Notes under the pieces: model-generated
Databases searched by the model: none
What the model was told of the DNA's origin: nothing
The model's input: only the letters and a program-made list of their open reading frames with translations
Made by a program: the position numbers and the translations under genes
Source: a bacterium
Lineage (GTDB): Bacteria; Electryoneota; RPQS01; DYHQ01
Assembly (NCBI GenBank): GCA_030622545.1
Contig: JAUXGA010000001.1
Coordinates: forward strand, 62,001 to 126,000
DNA: 64,000 bases
Direction: 5' to 3'
Part shown: positions 25,251 to 33,402 of the stretch, piece by piece
Numbering within the stretch: position 1 is the stretch's first letter
Layout: each line of letters opens with the position of its first letter

Positions 25251-26753
25251 GTGCTGCTTTCTAACATTGTTTCAAACGACAAAGAGAAAAAAGAATTCCG
25301 AATGTTCGGATTCAAGTTCGGCTATTGGATGCTGTGCACCATTGAAATGTGGGAGCGACTGGCCTATTTCTGCGTCCGCTCGGTGGTTGCTGTTTACATC
25401 CTGCAAGCCGATGACCCCGGCGGGCTGCATTTCACCGCCGTTCAAAAGGGCAGTATTTACGCCTGGTGGTTTGTGTTTCAATCCGTGCTGCCGATGTTCA
25501 CCGGAGGGTTTGCCGACCGTTATGGCTATAAGAAAATCCTCGCTTTCTCGGTCACAATGAACATCCTCGGCTATGTGCTGATGGCGTACATGCGCTCCTA
25601 CACCGGCTTTTTTACGGCGATTATGGTTTTGGCTACGGGAACGGCTTTCTTCAAACCGGCTCTGCAAGGTTCACTGGCGCAGAACCTGACGAAAGATAAC
25701 TCATCCGTGGGTTGGGGATTCTTCTATTGGATCGTCAATGTCGGCTCGATGATTGCTTTCCCCATAGCTGGTCTGTTGCGTACAGGAATTGGTTGGAAAT
25801 GGGTGTTCCTTTTCAGTGCGATGGCCACGTCAATGAACTATTTGATGCTGCTGACGTTCAAAGATTTCCCATCGGGGGCGTCCAAAACTGAAACTCCCTG
25901 GCAGGTTTTCAAGAGGACGCTTAAGAATATTGTCGAGCCTCGCCTGATTGCCTGGCTTCTGATTATGTCCTGCTTCTGGCTGATGATGTATCAGCTCTGG
26001 GATTTGCATCCGAATTTCCTGACCGACTGGACCGACAGCGGTTCAATTGCCGGGCTGATTCCTCAGGGCATGTCGCACATGACCAACCGCGGACTGCAGG
26101 TCTTGCAAGAGAATCTGCTGAATCTGAACGCGATTCTAATCGTTATGTTCATGATTCCGGTTTCGTGGGCGGTACGCCGCATGAGGACACTCGAAGCAAT
26201 GGTCATCGGCATGACCGTCGCTACTGTTGGTGTACTGGTTGCCGGTTTGACCGCGAACGGTTGGATTTTTCTCTTGGGCGTCGTTTTCTTTTCAGCGGGT
26301 GAGATGCTCACGGGTCCGAAAAAGAACGAATACCTTGGTCTTATTGCTCCTCCCGGAAAAAAGGGACTCTACCTCGGCTATGTGAACATCCCAATTGGAA
26401 TCGGAGGATTCACCGGCTCGAAGCTTGCGGGCTATCTCTATGGCCATTTCGGTGAAAAAGCTGTCTTGGCTCAGAAATATCTGTTGCAGCACACTGCGCT
26501 TGGAGAAGGGAAAGTCTGGAACGGCGATCCGAATCAACTCGAACAGCTTATCGGTGTTTCTCGTACGGAATCCATGATTAAGCTGCAGGAAGTTCTCGGG
26601 ATTGACGCTGTGCAGGCGACGAAACTGCTGTGGGACACCTATTCGCCTCATCTCTATGTTTGGCTTCCTTTCGCGGCCATCGGCATTGTTGCCATCATTG
26701 CGCTCATCATCTTCGCCAAAATGGCGAAACGCTGGGATGACATGAACGCTTAG
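25251..26753 (+). CDS. Major facilitator transporter, POT (peptide) family-like
   Basis: The 500-residue protein has 12 or more membrane helices. The opening, FGYWMLCTIEMWERLAYFCV, matches the POT signature in which E-x-x-E/W-R motifs in helix 1 couple proton binding to peptide uptake (WERLAY in place of FERFSYYG). GGFADRYGYKKIL is the MFS loop 2-3 motif, and GTAFFKPALQGSLAQ resembles the POT helix 4 region. I infer proton-coupled uptake of small peptides or a related nutrient. The GTG start at 25251 has TAGGAG ten bases upstream; a later ATG at 25302 would remove a polar N-terminal arm only. A DUF3078-like barrel gene follows. Confidence 0.8.
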   Translation: MLLSNIVSNDKEKKEFRMFGFKFGYWMLCTIEMWERLAYFCVRSVVAVYILQADDPGGLHFTAVQKGSIYAWWFVFQSVLPMFTGGFADRYGYKKILAFSVTMNILGYVLMAYMRSYTGFFTAIMVLATGTAFFKPALQGSLAQNLTKDNSSVGWGFFYWIVNVGSMIAFPIAGLLRTGIGWKWVFLFSAMATSMNYLMLLTFKDFPSGASKTETPWQVFKRTLKNIVEPRLIAWLLIMSCFWLMMYQLWDLHPNFLTDWTDSGSIAGLIPQGMSHMTNRGLQVLQENLLNLNAILIVMFMIPVSWAVRRMRTLEAMVIGMTVATVGVLVAGLTANGWIFLLGVVFFSAGEMLTGPKKNEYLGLIAPPGKKGLYLGYVNIPIGIGGFTGSKLAGYLYGHFGEKAVLAQKYLLQHTALGEGKVWNGDPNQLEQLIGVSRTESMIKLQEVLGIDAVQATKLLWDTYSPHLYVWLPFAAIGIVAIIALIIFAKMAKRWDDMNA

Positions 26754-26810
26754 TGTTATTTCAGATTAGCGATGCAATCATGTCGTAAGAGGACAGGGAG
26801 CAAAAGAAGC

Positions 26811-27737
26811 ATGGTACATAAGCGCATTTATGTCTTGGCGTTGGGAATTTTTATGGTTTTTAGTGCAGGAACAGCTCTGGCGGAGTTACCCGAACCCGGC
26901 CCATGGAAAATCGGCATCGAAACCGGAATCGGATTGACGCAAGCGTCCTATTCCGATAACTGGACCGGCGGGGAAGCCGGCTCAATTATCTGGGCATGGC
27001 GTTTTCATGCCACCGCTGATCGTCAATACTCCTCCTCTTGGTTTCATGGAAACGAGCTGAAGCTGGAGTTCGGTCAGAGCCATACTCAGGATAAAGAGAG
27101 CAAGCAATGGTCGAAACCGGAGAAGTCCGCGGACAAGATTCGTTTCGACAGCATTCTTCGTTTTACGCGCGGCTGGTTTGTGGATCCGTATGTCGCGGGA
27201 ACATTCGAATCGCAGTTTTTGGATGCATCGGGAATAGAGAAACGATATGTTAATCCGATTGACCTGACCGAAACCACGGGAATTGCGCGCGTACTGGTGG
27301 ACGTTCCCGATGTGCGCACGTTGTCGTCACGCGTCGGAGCAGGATTCCGCCAGCATTTGATTAAGATGGACGATCCCGCGGATTCCAGCAAGACACTTTC
27401 AGAGACCACCACGGATGGAGGTTTGGAATGGGTGACAGACTTGACATTGGGTTCCCCGAAGACGAAGTATAGTTTTACCTCAAAGCTGACGCTGTTTCAA
27501 GCGCTGTTCTATTCCGAATCGGAGAATTTGGAGGGCTTGCCCAATGAAGACTACTGGAAAATGGTGGATATGAACTGGGACAATGTTCTTCGCGCAAACG
27601 TGACGTCGCTGCTGCAGGTAAGTCTGGCTTGGCAGTTATTGTACGACAAAGAAATCTCGCTGGGCGGACGCCTGAAAGAAACGATTACCGTTGGCCTTGC
27701 CTATGCCTTTGCTCGTCCGAACGAACCGGAGGAATAA
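26811..27737 (+). CDS. DUF3078-like outer-membrane beta-barrel protein
   Basis: From the ATG at 26811 (GGGAG ten bases upstream) the protein is 308 residues with a signal peptide (VLALGIFMVFSAGTALA). The mature N-terminus IGIETGIGLTQASYSDNWTG resembles the DUF3078 opening, in which a GL.xx.x...NW.GGG stretch starts the first strand. The rest is alternating strands with a final aromatic-rich segment (VGLAYAFARP). DUF3078 barrels are common in Bacteroidetes and related phyla and are of unknown function. It shares a transcription unit with the peptide-type transporter 58 bases upstream, so it might be the matching outer-membrane route. Confidence 0.7.
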   Translation: MVHKRIYVLALGIFMVFSAGTALAELPEPGPWKIGIETGIGLTQASYSDNWTGGEAGSIIWAWRFHATADRQYSSSWFHGNELKLEFGQSHTQDKESKQWSKPEKSADKIRFDSILRFTRGWFVDPYVAGTFESQFLDASGIEKRYVNPIDLTETTGIARVLVDVPDVRTLSSRVGAGFRQHLIKMDDPADSSKTLSETTTDGGLEWVTDLTLGSPKTKYSFTSKLTLFQALFYSESENLEGLPNEDYWKMVDMNWDNVLRANVTSLLQVSLAWQLLYDKEISLGGRLKETITVGLAYAFARPNEPEE

Positions 27738-27789
27738 AAAGACTTTTCCGATTCTAATGACGGCCTAACAGGTAATTTTTTTACGAAGA

Positions 27790-27820
27790 AAGCTCTGCAA
27801 TTCTGCGGAGCTTTTTTCTA
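27790..27820 (+). terminator. Rho-independent terminator after the transporter/barrel unit
   Basis: AGCTCTGCA pairs with TGCGGAGCT with one G-U pair, followed by six T residues. Confidence 0.88.
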
Positions 27821-27852
27821 TTCCGATTCCTAAGTGCCCGAAATATCACTAT

Positions 27853-27927
27853 GTAGGGGTGGACCCGCGTGTCCGCCCGCGATCACACAACGAGGCATGA
27901 CGGGCGCAAACATGGGAGCGCCCCTAC
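27853..27927. repeat. Imperfect 75-base palindromic element
   Basis: The outer arms GTAGGGG and CCCCTAC are perfect inverted repeats, with inner CGCCCG and CGGGCG. It has the look of a REP/MITE-like dispersed element: GC-rich, non-coding, within a 329-base intergenic gap (27738-28066). Confidence 0.55.
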
Positions 27928-27938
27928 CGCATTTGCAG

Positions 27939-27968
27939 TTGTCATAAATTCATCATATATTATATGTT
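27939..27968 (+). promoter_or_regulatory. Possible promoter for the M1 aminopeptidase gene
   Basis: TTGTCA, 18 bases, TATGTT, directly after the palindromic element. The spacing is one base longer than at other promoters here. Confidence 0.4.
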
Positions 27969-28066
27969 AAGGAAAACCGAATGTTTGAACGAAACAAACT
28001 GACAGAATCTGAGTTCTAACAAATACAATGTAACTATCGGCGAAGATTATTCGCTTTCAGAAAAGA

Positions 28067-29848
28067 ATGGACAAACCTATGACAAGACCTGACCCTCATT
28101 CCTGTTGGATTCCTCAAAATGGTACAATCAAACACATTCATTTCCACTTGACCGCGGATTTCAAGCGGCAGATTTTTTCAGGCTATGCGATTTACGATTT
28201 TGACAAACCTCTTTCGGATACTCTTTCTCTTGATACGCGCAAGCTGAATATCGAATCCGTCGCTTCAACCGATTCTCACGAAAAGAAGCTTGAGTGGAAA
28301 CTCGCGGATGAGACATTTCTCGGGCAAACGCTCACCATCTCAGGCGTGAAAGGTCTGCGCGCGCTTGCCATCCACTTCTCCACTTCACCCGATTCGGACG
28401 CGCTTCAATGGTTGGGCCCGGAACAGACAGCGGGGAAGAAGCATCCCTTTGTGCTCAGTCAGTGTCAAGCCATCTTAGCCCGCAGTATTTTCCCATGTCA
28501 GGATTCTCCCGGAGTTCGTTTCACATATGATGCGGAGTTTGCAGTGCCGACGGGTTTTAAAGCCGTTATGGCGGCGAAATCACTCGGCTCAGAAGAAACC
28601 AAGCAGGGAACTCTCTGGCGTTTTCACATGAAGCACGCGATTCCATCCTACCTGTTTGCGCTCGCGATAGGTAACATCGCCGCGGAGCAAATCGGCAAGA
28701 AGTCTTGGATTTACGCGGAGCCCGAAGTTCTGAAAGATGCCGCATGGGAATTCGCAGGGGTTGACAGCATGCTGGAACGCGCGGAAGCGATGTTCGGCGA
28801 ATATATTTGGGATCGTTTTGATTTGTTGGTAATGCCGCCGTCGTTTCCATTCGGCGGCATGGAAAATCCGACGCTGACGTTTTTAACGCCGACTCTAATC
28901 GCCGGAGATCGCTCACTGGTAAATGTGGTTGTGCATGAGCTGGCGCACTCATGGACAGGCAATCTGGTCACGAACGCTACATGGGAAGATTTTTGGCTGA
29001 ATGAAGGCTGGACAGTCTGGGCGGAACGCCGCATTTTGGAGCGGATTGAAGGCGAAGAATCCGCGCATCTACATGCGGTGAACGGACGTCACGCTCTCGA
29101 TGAAGCGATTGCCGACTTCGGAAAGGATTCGCCTCTAACGCGATTGAAAACGGACTTGAAAGGACACGATCCTGACGATGTCTATTCGCAGATTCCCTAT
29201 GAAAAAGGCTACCTCTTTTTAGTGGCTATCGAACGAGCCGTTGGTCGAGAAAAATTCGGCGGCTTCTTGAAGAAGTATATTGACCGTTACAAATTCCAAT
29301 CTCTCACGACCGACGGATTTCTTCGCTTTCTGAAAAAAGAGTTGCCTGAAGCGTATGATAAAGTCGATGTCGAAACATGGGTGTATGGAAACGGTATGCC
29401 TGCCGACGTTCCCGCCTTTCAATCGAAACTGATTGACGACGTTATGGATGTTGTCCGCAAATGGAAAGCCGGTCAGCGCGATATTCAGCGGGCGGTGAAA
29501 TCATGGGATGTCACGCAGAAGAGATTATTCCTGAGTGAACTTCCTCTGAAGCTTAGCCATGAAGATATCTCGACACTCGACAAACTTTTCAATCTGGCCG
29601 ATTCCCGGAATTCAGAATTGAAAGTCCCTTGGCTGTGCAAAGCCGCTGCCAGCAGCTATGAACCGGCCTATGAAAAAATCCGCGAGCTTTTAGGAGAAGT
29701 CGGACGCGGCAAATTTCTGAAACCGCTCTACAAAGCTCTCCATGAAAACCCGGATACCAAAAAACTTGCAGCGGACATCTTCGGTGAGGTGAAAGACCGT
29801 TATCATCATCTTTCCCGAGTCGCAATTGAGCGAATTCTTGAAGAATGA
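28067..29848 (+). CDS. M1 family zinc aminopeptidase (leukotriene A4 hydrolase-like)
   Basis: The 593-residue protein removes N-terminal residues from peptides. It has the exopeptidase motif FGGMENPTLTF, the zinc site HELAHSW with the third ligand in FWLNEGWTVWAE 18 residues on, and a C-terminal helical domain like that of leukotriene A4 hydrolase and its bacterial homologues. There is no signal peptide, so it works in the cytoplasm. The start could be 28067 or the ATG at 28079, four codons later. Next to it lies a convergent Xaa-Pro aminopeptidase, which suggests a peptide-scavenging theme together with the POT-like carrier. Confidence 0.93.
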   Translation: MDKPMTRPDPHSCWIPQNGTIKHIHFHLTADFKRQIFSGYAIYDFDKPLSDTLSLDTRKLNIESVASTDSHEKKLEWKLADETFLGQTLTISGVKGLRALAIHFSTSPDSDALQWLGPEQTAGKKHPFVLSQCQAILARSIFPCQDSPGVRFTYDAEFAVPTGFKAVMAAKSLGSEETKQGTLWRFHMKHAIPSYLFALAIGNIAAEQIGKKSWIYAEPEVLKDAAWEFAGVDSMLERAEAMFGEYIWDRFDLLVMPPSFPFGGMENPTLTFLTPTLIAGDRSLVNVVVHELAHSWTGNLVTNATWEDFWLNEGWTVWAERRILERIEGEESAHLHAVNGRHALDEAIADFGKDSPLTRLKTDLKGHDPDDVYSQIPYEKGYLFLVAIERAVGREKFGGFLKKYIDRYKFQSLTTDGFLRFLKKELPEAYDKVDVETWVYGNGMPADVPAFQSKLIDDVMDVVRKWKAGQRDIQRAVKSWDVTQKRLFLSELPLKLSHEDISTLDKLFNLADSRNSELKVPWLCKAAASSYEPAYEKIRELLGEVGRGKFLKPLYKALHENPDTKKLAADIFGEVKDRYHHLSRVAIERILEE

Positions 29849-29870
29849 TATTCTCTTCCATAGAAAGATA

Positions 29871-29910
29871 AAACGTGGACAGAAATCGCTGCCCACGTTT
29901 TTTTTATTTT
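29871..29910. terminator. Bidirectional terminator between two peptidase genes
   Basis: AAACGTGG pairs with CCACGTTT, with eight T residues on the right and AAGATAAAA on the left. It serves both convergent genes. Confidence 0.85.
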
Positions 29911-29928
29911 GGAAATGAATTTGAACGA

Positions 29929-31722
29929 TTATTTAATCGGTCGGGTCGCCTTTCTCAGCCATGCAGCAGCTTTCCGGTCTAACAAGGGGAGCAGCCGTTT
30001 GCGAACAGCGGCATGATATGCGTTGATCCACGCGATTTCCATATCCGAGAGCAGTTTAATTTCGATAAGCTTCGCGTCAACAGGAACGAAGGTAAGTTGT
30101 TTGAGACAATAAAATGTTCGCCCGCGTCTCGACGCCGGTTTGTCTTCTACGACGGCGACCATATTTTCCGTGCGAAATCCGTAGCGACCGGCTTTATAAT
30201 AGCCCGGCTCGTTTGAAAAAATCATCCCGACTCTAAGCTGAACCGTCAGCGCGCGCTTCGGGGAAACGCTGTGGGGTCCTTCGTGAACATTCAGGTAAGA
30301 GCCTACGCCATGACCGGTCCCGTGACCGTAATCGAGTCCCGCATCCCAGAGAGGTCTGCGAGCGAAGCTGTCTAATTGCGCGCCGGTCGTTCCCTTCGGA
30401 AATCTCGCCATCGCCAGAGCGATATGACCTTTTAAAACTCGCGTGAACCTATCTTTTTGTTCGGCGCTCGGATTTCCAAGACAAATCGTGCGTGTGATGT
30501 CGGTCGTGCCGTCGAGATATTGTCCGCCGGAGTCGATAAGATAAATTCCTTCCGGTTTTAGTCTGACATTTGTTCGCGGAGTGGATGAGTAATGAATAAT
30601 GGCTCCGTGCCCTGCGTACGCCGATATGGTGTCGAAACTGAGTCCCCGAAATAGGTCTTGCTCCGCGCGGAATGCTTCTAATTTATCCGAAGCGGATATC
30701 TCGGTAACGGTTCCTTTCTCCACATTGCGTTCCAGCCACGAAAGGAAGTTGACCATCGCTACGCCGTCTCGAATGTGAGCCGCGCGCGTGCCTTCGATTT
30801 CCACCGGATTCTTACAGGCCTTCATCAACGTAATCGGCGAATCTTTTTTGAGGAGCTTCGTCTTTGCGCCGAGGGTGTCCACCGTCAACTGATTGACCGT
30901 AGCGCCGTCCACCCAGACTTTGCCGCGACCTCCGGCAAGCTGCTTTAATCCCTTTTGAAAATCTTCGTAGGGTTTCAGTTGAACATGTTTCCCGAAAGTG
31001 CGGCGGAGCTTCGGGGTTACTTTTTCCGGCGCGGTGTAGAGCGTGGCTCGTTTATCCGTTACAATCGCATACGCAATCGCAACAGGATTGTAAGCGACAT
31101 CGGTACCCCGGATATTGAACAGCCATGCTATAGCGTCCAGCATCGTAATCACATGCGCTTTCGCTCCCGTGTCGTTCATCGCCGCGCGCAGCTTTTTCAG
31201 TTTCGCCTGATATTTTTCACCGGCAAACTTGACCGGATGAACATGAATTTTATCCAAGGGAATGGGCGGCTGCTCAGTCCACAGGGTATCCACTAAATTC
31301 TTCTTCACACTGACCAGTTTCAATCCGCGCTCGCCGAGCGAAGCTCGAAGCGTCATGTATTGGGTGTGTGTCATAATCGCGGGATCCACACCGATGCGAG
31401 AACCTTTTCGCAGTTTCGAAGCAAGAAATGCGGTCATGCTCGGCGTAGCGGGTTCGCCTTGTTTCATCAGCGAAATTCCGGAACCTTCGAGCTGTTTCGC
31501 CGCTTGAAGAAAGTAGCGTGAATCCGTCCAGAGCGCCGCTTCTCTCGTCGTCACAACAACATCTCCCGCGCTGCCGGTAAATCCGCTGAGCCAGCGCCGT
31601 CGCTGCCAGCAGTCGGGAACGTATTCGCTCGAATGCGGGTCGGTGCTCAAAACGATATACCCTTGCACGCCGTTCTTTTGCATCAGCGCGCGGAGTGCTT
31701 TCAGTTTTTGTTTCGTGTTCAT
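29929..31722 (-). CDS. Xaa-Pro aminopeptidase (M24B, XPNPEP1-type)
   Basis: The 597-residue protein cleaves N-terminal residues that precede proline. It has the two creatinase-like N-terminal domains (LSTDPHSSEYVPD; WLFNIRGTDVAYNPV) and a C-terminal metal-binding domain with ligands in YLIDSGGQYLDGTTDITRT, GHGTGHGVGSYLNVHEGP, FSNEPGYY and GFRTENMV. Length fits the three-domain eukaryote-like form instead of the shorter E. coli PepP. I prefer the ATG at 31722 because TAGG lies eight bases upstream and the predicted transcript starts near 31751; the ATG at 31737 is possible. Confidence 0.93.
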   Translation of the reverse strand: MNTKQKLKALRALMQKNGVQGYIVLSTDPHSSEYVPDCWQRRRWLSGFTGSAGDVVVTTREAALWTDSRYFLQAAKQLEGSGISLMKQGEPATPSMTAFLASKLRKGSRIGVDPAIMTHTQYMTLRASLGERGLKLVSVKKNLVDTLWTEQPPIPLDKIHVHPVKFAGEKYQAKLKKLRAAMNDTGAKAHVITMLDAIAWLFNIRGTDVAYNPVAIAYAIVTDKRATLYTAPEKVTPKLRRTFGKHVQLKPYEDFQKGLKQLAGGRGKVWVDGATVNQLTVDTLGAKTKLLKKDSPITLMKACKNPVEIEGTRAAHIRDGVAMVNFLSWLERNVEKGTVTEISASDKLEAFRAEQDLFRGLSFDTISAYAGHGAIIHYSSTPRTNVRLKPEGIYLIDSGGQYLDGTTDITRTICLGNPSAEQKDRFTRVLKGHIALAMARFPKGTTGAQLDSFARRPLWDAGLDYGHGTGHGVGSYLNVHEGPHSVSPKRALTVQLRVGMIFSNEPGYYKAGRYGFRTENMVAVVEDKPASRRGRTFYCLKQLTFVPVDAKLIEIKLLSDMEIAWINAYHAAVRKRLLPLLDRKAAAWLRKATRPIK

Positions 31723-31757
31723 AGTTGGCCTATTCATTTAAAAAAGTTATTCGTCTG

Positions 31758-31786
31758 AATGTAACGCATTTCCCACTGAAAGTCAA
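31758..31786 (-). promoter_or_regulatory. Promoter for the Xaa-Pro aminopeptidase gene
   Basis: On the minus strand: TTGACT, 17 bases, TACATT. Confidence 0.6.
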
Positions 31787-31811
31787 GTCAGTCTCTCTCC
31801 ATAGCGTAAAG

Positions 31812-31839
31812 AAAAGGTGAACCATTTAATTCACCTTTT
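31812..31839. repeat. Perfect 10-base inverted repeat (AAAAGGTGAA/TTCACCTTTT)
   Basis: A hairpin with an 8-base loop, between the aminopeptidase promoter and the next terminator. It may be a second terminator for the minus-strand lipoprotein gene. The rest of 31840-31984 holds nothing I can support. Confidence 0.5.
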
Positions 31840-31984
31840 ACGTGTAGAAAAATTAAGCTTGAGAGCTGACCATTTCAGTGTCAAAGGTATGGTCATATCC
31901 GGCAATCCATTTACTCCTTACCTGTATCAACAATGCAACGGATTTACGATAAAGTCAAGTCGAAGGAAGCGCGTACTGAGAGAA

Positions 31985-32022
31985 GAAAATCCCGGTTCAG
32001 ATTTATCTGAACCGGGATTTGT
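31985..32022 (-). terminator. Terminator after the repeat lipoprotein gene
   Basis: A 14-15-base perfect stem, AATCCCGGTTCAGA with TCTGAACCGGGATT, followed on the minus strand by TTTTCTTCT. Confidence 0.9.
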
Positions 32023-32044
32023 TGTGTCAGGGTAAAGAGGCAAG

Positions 32045-32566
32045 CTATTTCTTCTTTGGGGGAGCCTTTGGCTTGGGCGGTGTCTCAGTTTTGGGTTTTG
32101 CCTTGGGTTTGGATTTCTTCGCTCCTTTTTCACCGAGTGCTTTTTGGGCGAAATGTGTGTTGGGGTATTTTTCGATTAGCTCATCGAATTTCCCTTCGTT
32201 GTAGAGTTTCTCCGCCATCATCATCTCTGCTTTTTTTGCGGCGGGAGTTCCGGGATAGGTCGCGAAAAGCTCATCGAATTTCTCTTCTTCGAAGAGCTTT
32301 TCAGCCAGCATGTCTCGGGCGACTTTGGCCGAAGGGGTATCGCCGTACGCGTCCAAAACTTCCTGATACTTGCCCTCTTCGCACATTCCTTCGGCGATTT
32401 TAGCTTTCGCTTCCTGTGCGATGGGGAGGTCTGGGAACTTTGACAGGACTTGTTCATACTTGCCCTGATCAAACAGCTTCTGGGCACGCTGTTCCGGAGT
32501 TGCACAGGCGATAACGAGCATCGCCACGAAACTCAGCAACATGATAAAAGAAATAAAACGCTTCAT
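32045..32566 (-). CDS. Lipoprotein with four ~30-residue TPR-like repeats and a Lys/Pro tail
   Basis: The 173-residue protein has a lipoprotein signal (FIMLLSFVAMLVIAC, lipobox VIAC). Four near-identical units follow, each about 30 residues: KLFDQGKYEQVLSKFPDLP, EEGKYQEVLDAYGDTP, KLFEEEKFDELFATYPGTP and KLYNEGKFDELIEKYPNTH. Each gives a helix-turn-helix as in half-length TPRs of YfiO/BamD-type proteins. The last thirty residues are almost only Lys, Pro, Ala and Thr, which could contact peptidoglycan or nucleic acid. It is attached to a membrane facing the periplasm. It is too short for BamD; a scaffold role is inferred only. Confidence 0.75.
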   Translation of the reverse strand: MKRFISFIMLLSFVAMLVIACATPEQRAQKLFDQGKYEQVLSKFPDLPIAQEAKAKIAEGMCEEGKYQEVLDAYGDTPSAKVARDMLAEKLFEEEKFDELFATYPGTPAAKKAEMMMAEKLYNEGKFDELIEKYPNTHFAQKALGEKGAKKSKPKAKPKTETPPKPKAPPKKK

Positions 32567-32737
32567 GAGAAAATCTCCATAGAAAGTTTGCAGCTAACCA
32601 GCCCGGATGGGCCGGTGCGAATTATACAAATGTAATTGTCTTCAAAGTAGTTGTTGCCTGCTGTCTGCCGAAGCATTGAAAACATGCTAAAAGAGACGCC
32701 GAATCCCCCAATCTTATGAATTTCTCACATATTGTAA

Positions 32738-32766
32738 AATATACACCTTACACTCGCAAATGTCAA
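32738..32766 (-). promoter_or_regulatory. Consensus promoter for the repeat lipoprotein gene
   Basis: On the minus strand: TTGACA, 17 bases, TATATT, with a leader of about 165 bases. Confidence 0.65.
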
Positions 32767-33236
32767 GTATAATTTATTAAAAAATCCTATGTCCTTTTTC
32801 TGCGTAGTTATTAGCGTGTGCTTTCCCCGACAACATCTCCAACCAAGCGAACATGCCGAATCGTGGTCTCTTATGGGGCATCGGCAATCCTGCTAAGCTC
32901 GGAAGTACCCTGGAGGAAGGAGATTTTGACTCTCTTAAGAAAGCTTGATTAACGAACGATATTGTTAAAATAGCTAAATATCCATAGATACCTGCCCCCT
33001 TACCGCTAATGAGCGCGTTTGTGAGAGGCACAACCTTTGCCCAGCAAGTGGGCTGAACTTTTCCGACCCACCACAGCCCTCGCGATTCGAGTGCCATCTC
33101 AGCGGAATACGCGGATGACGAATCGTTGATAAACCCCCGGATGACGGTAATTTACCGCGGTGATAGGCAAAAAAAGGTGCATATGACCTGCTGGGTCTAT
33201 ATCTATGCGAAAGTTTCTTCAAAAAGAATTTTTTTC
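32767..33236. other. 470-base intergenic stretch without a supported gene
   Basis: A 106-codon minus-strand frame crosses it, but it has no ribosome site and no recognisable domain. I checked for 5S rRNA, RNase P, tmRNA and SRP RNA signatures and saw none. Confidence 0.5.
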
Positions 33237-33265
33237 TTGAATTTACGCTATTCATTAGGTATATT
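33237..33265 (+). promoter_or_regulatory. Promoter for the large sorted surface protein
   Basis: TTGAAT, 17 bases, TATATT, with a leader of about 130 bases ending in GGAGGAG before a GTG start. Confidence 0.6.
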
Positions 33266-33402
33266 GGAAATGGCAGGTGTATTCGAGCCTATATATAGAA
33301 TAGCGTTGCATCTCAAGCTGACAAGGTCGAGAAAAAGAAAAGCGTACACAAATAGAATAACCAGAAGGCAAATATAATTTCATTTCATGGAGGAGAAGAT
33401 AA

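Noticed and set aside
31817-32035. Short plus-strand frame between the aminopeptidase and lipoprotein genes
   Set aside because: It spans two hairpins and a terminator and has no ribosome site.
32880-32935. Stretch resembling part of 5S rRNA (CTCGGAAGTACCC)
   Set aside because: The flanking conserved 5S blocks and terminal stem are absent; chance similarity.
32777-33097. Minus-strand 106-codon frame in the long intergenic region
   Set aside because: No ribosome site, no domain, odd composition (Trp and Lys clusters). It may be a remnant, but I cannot support a gene.
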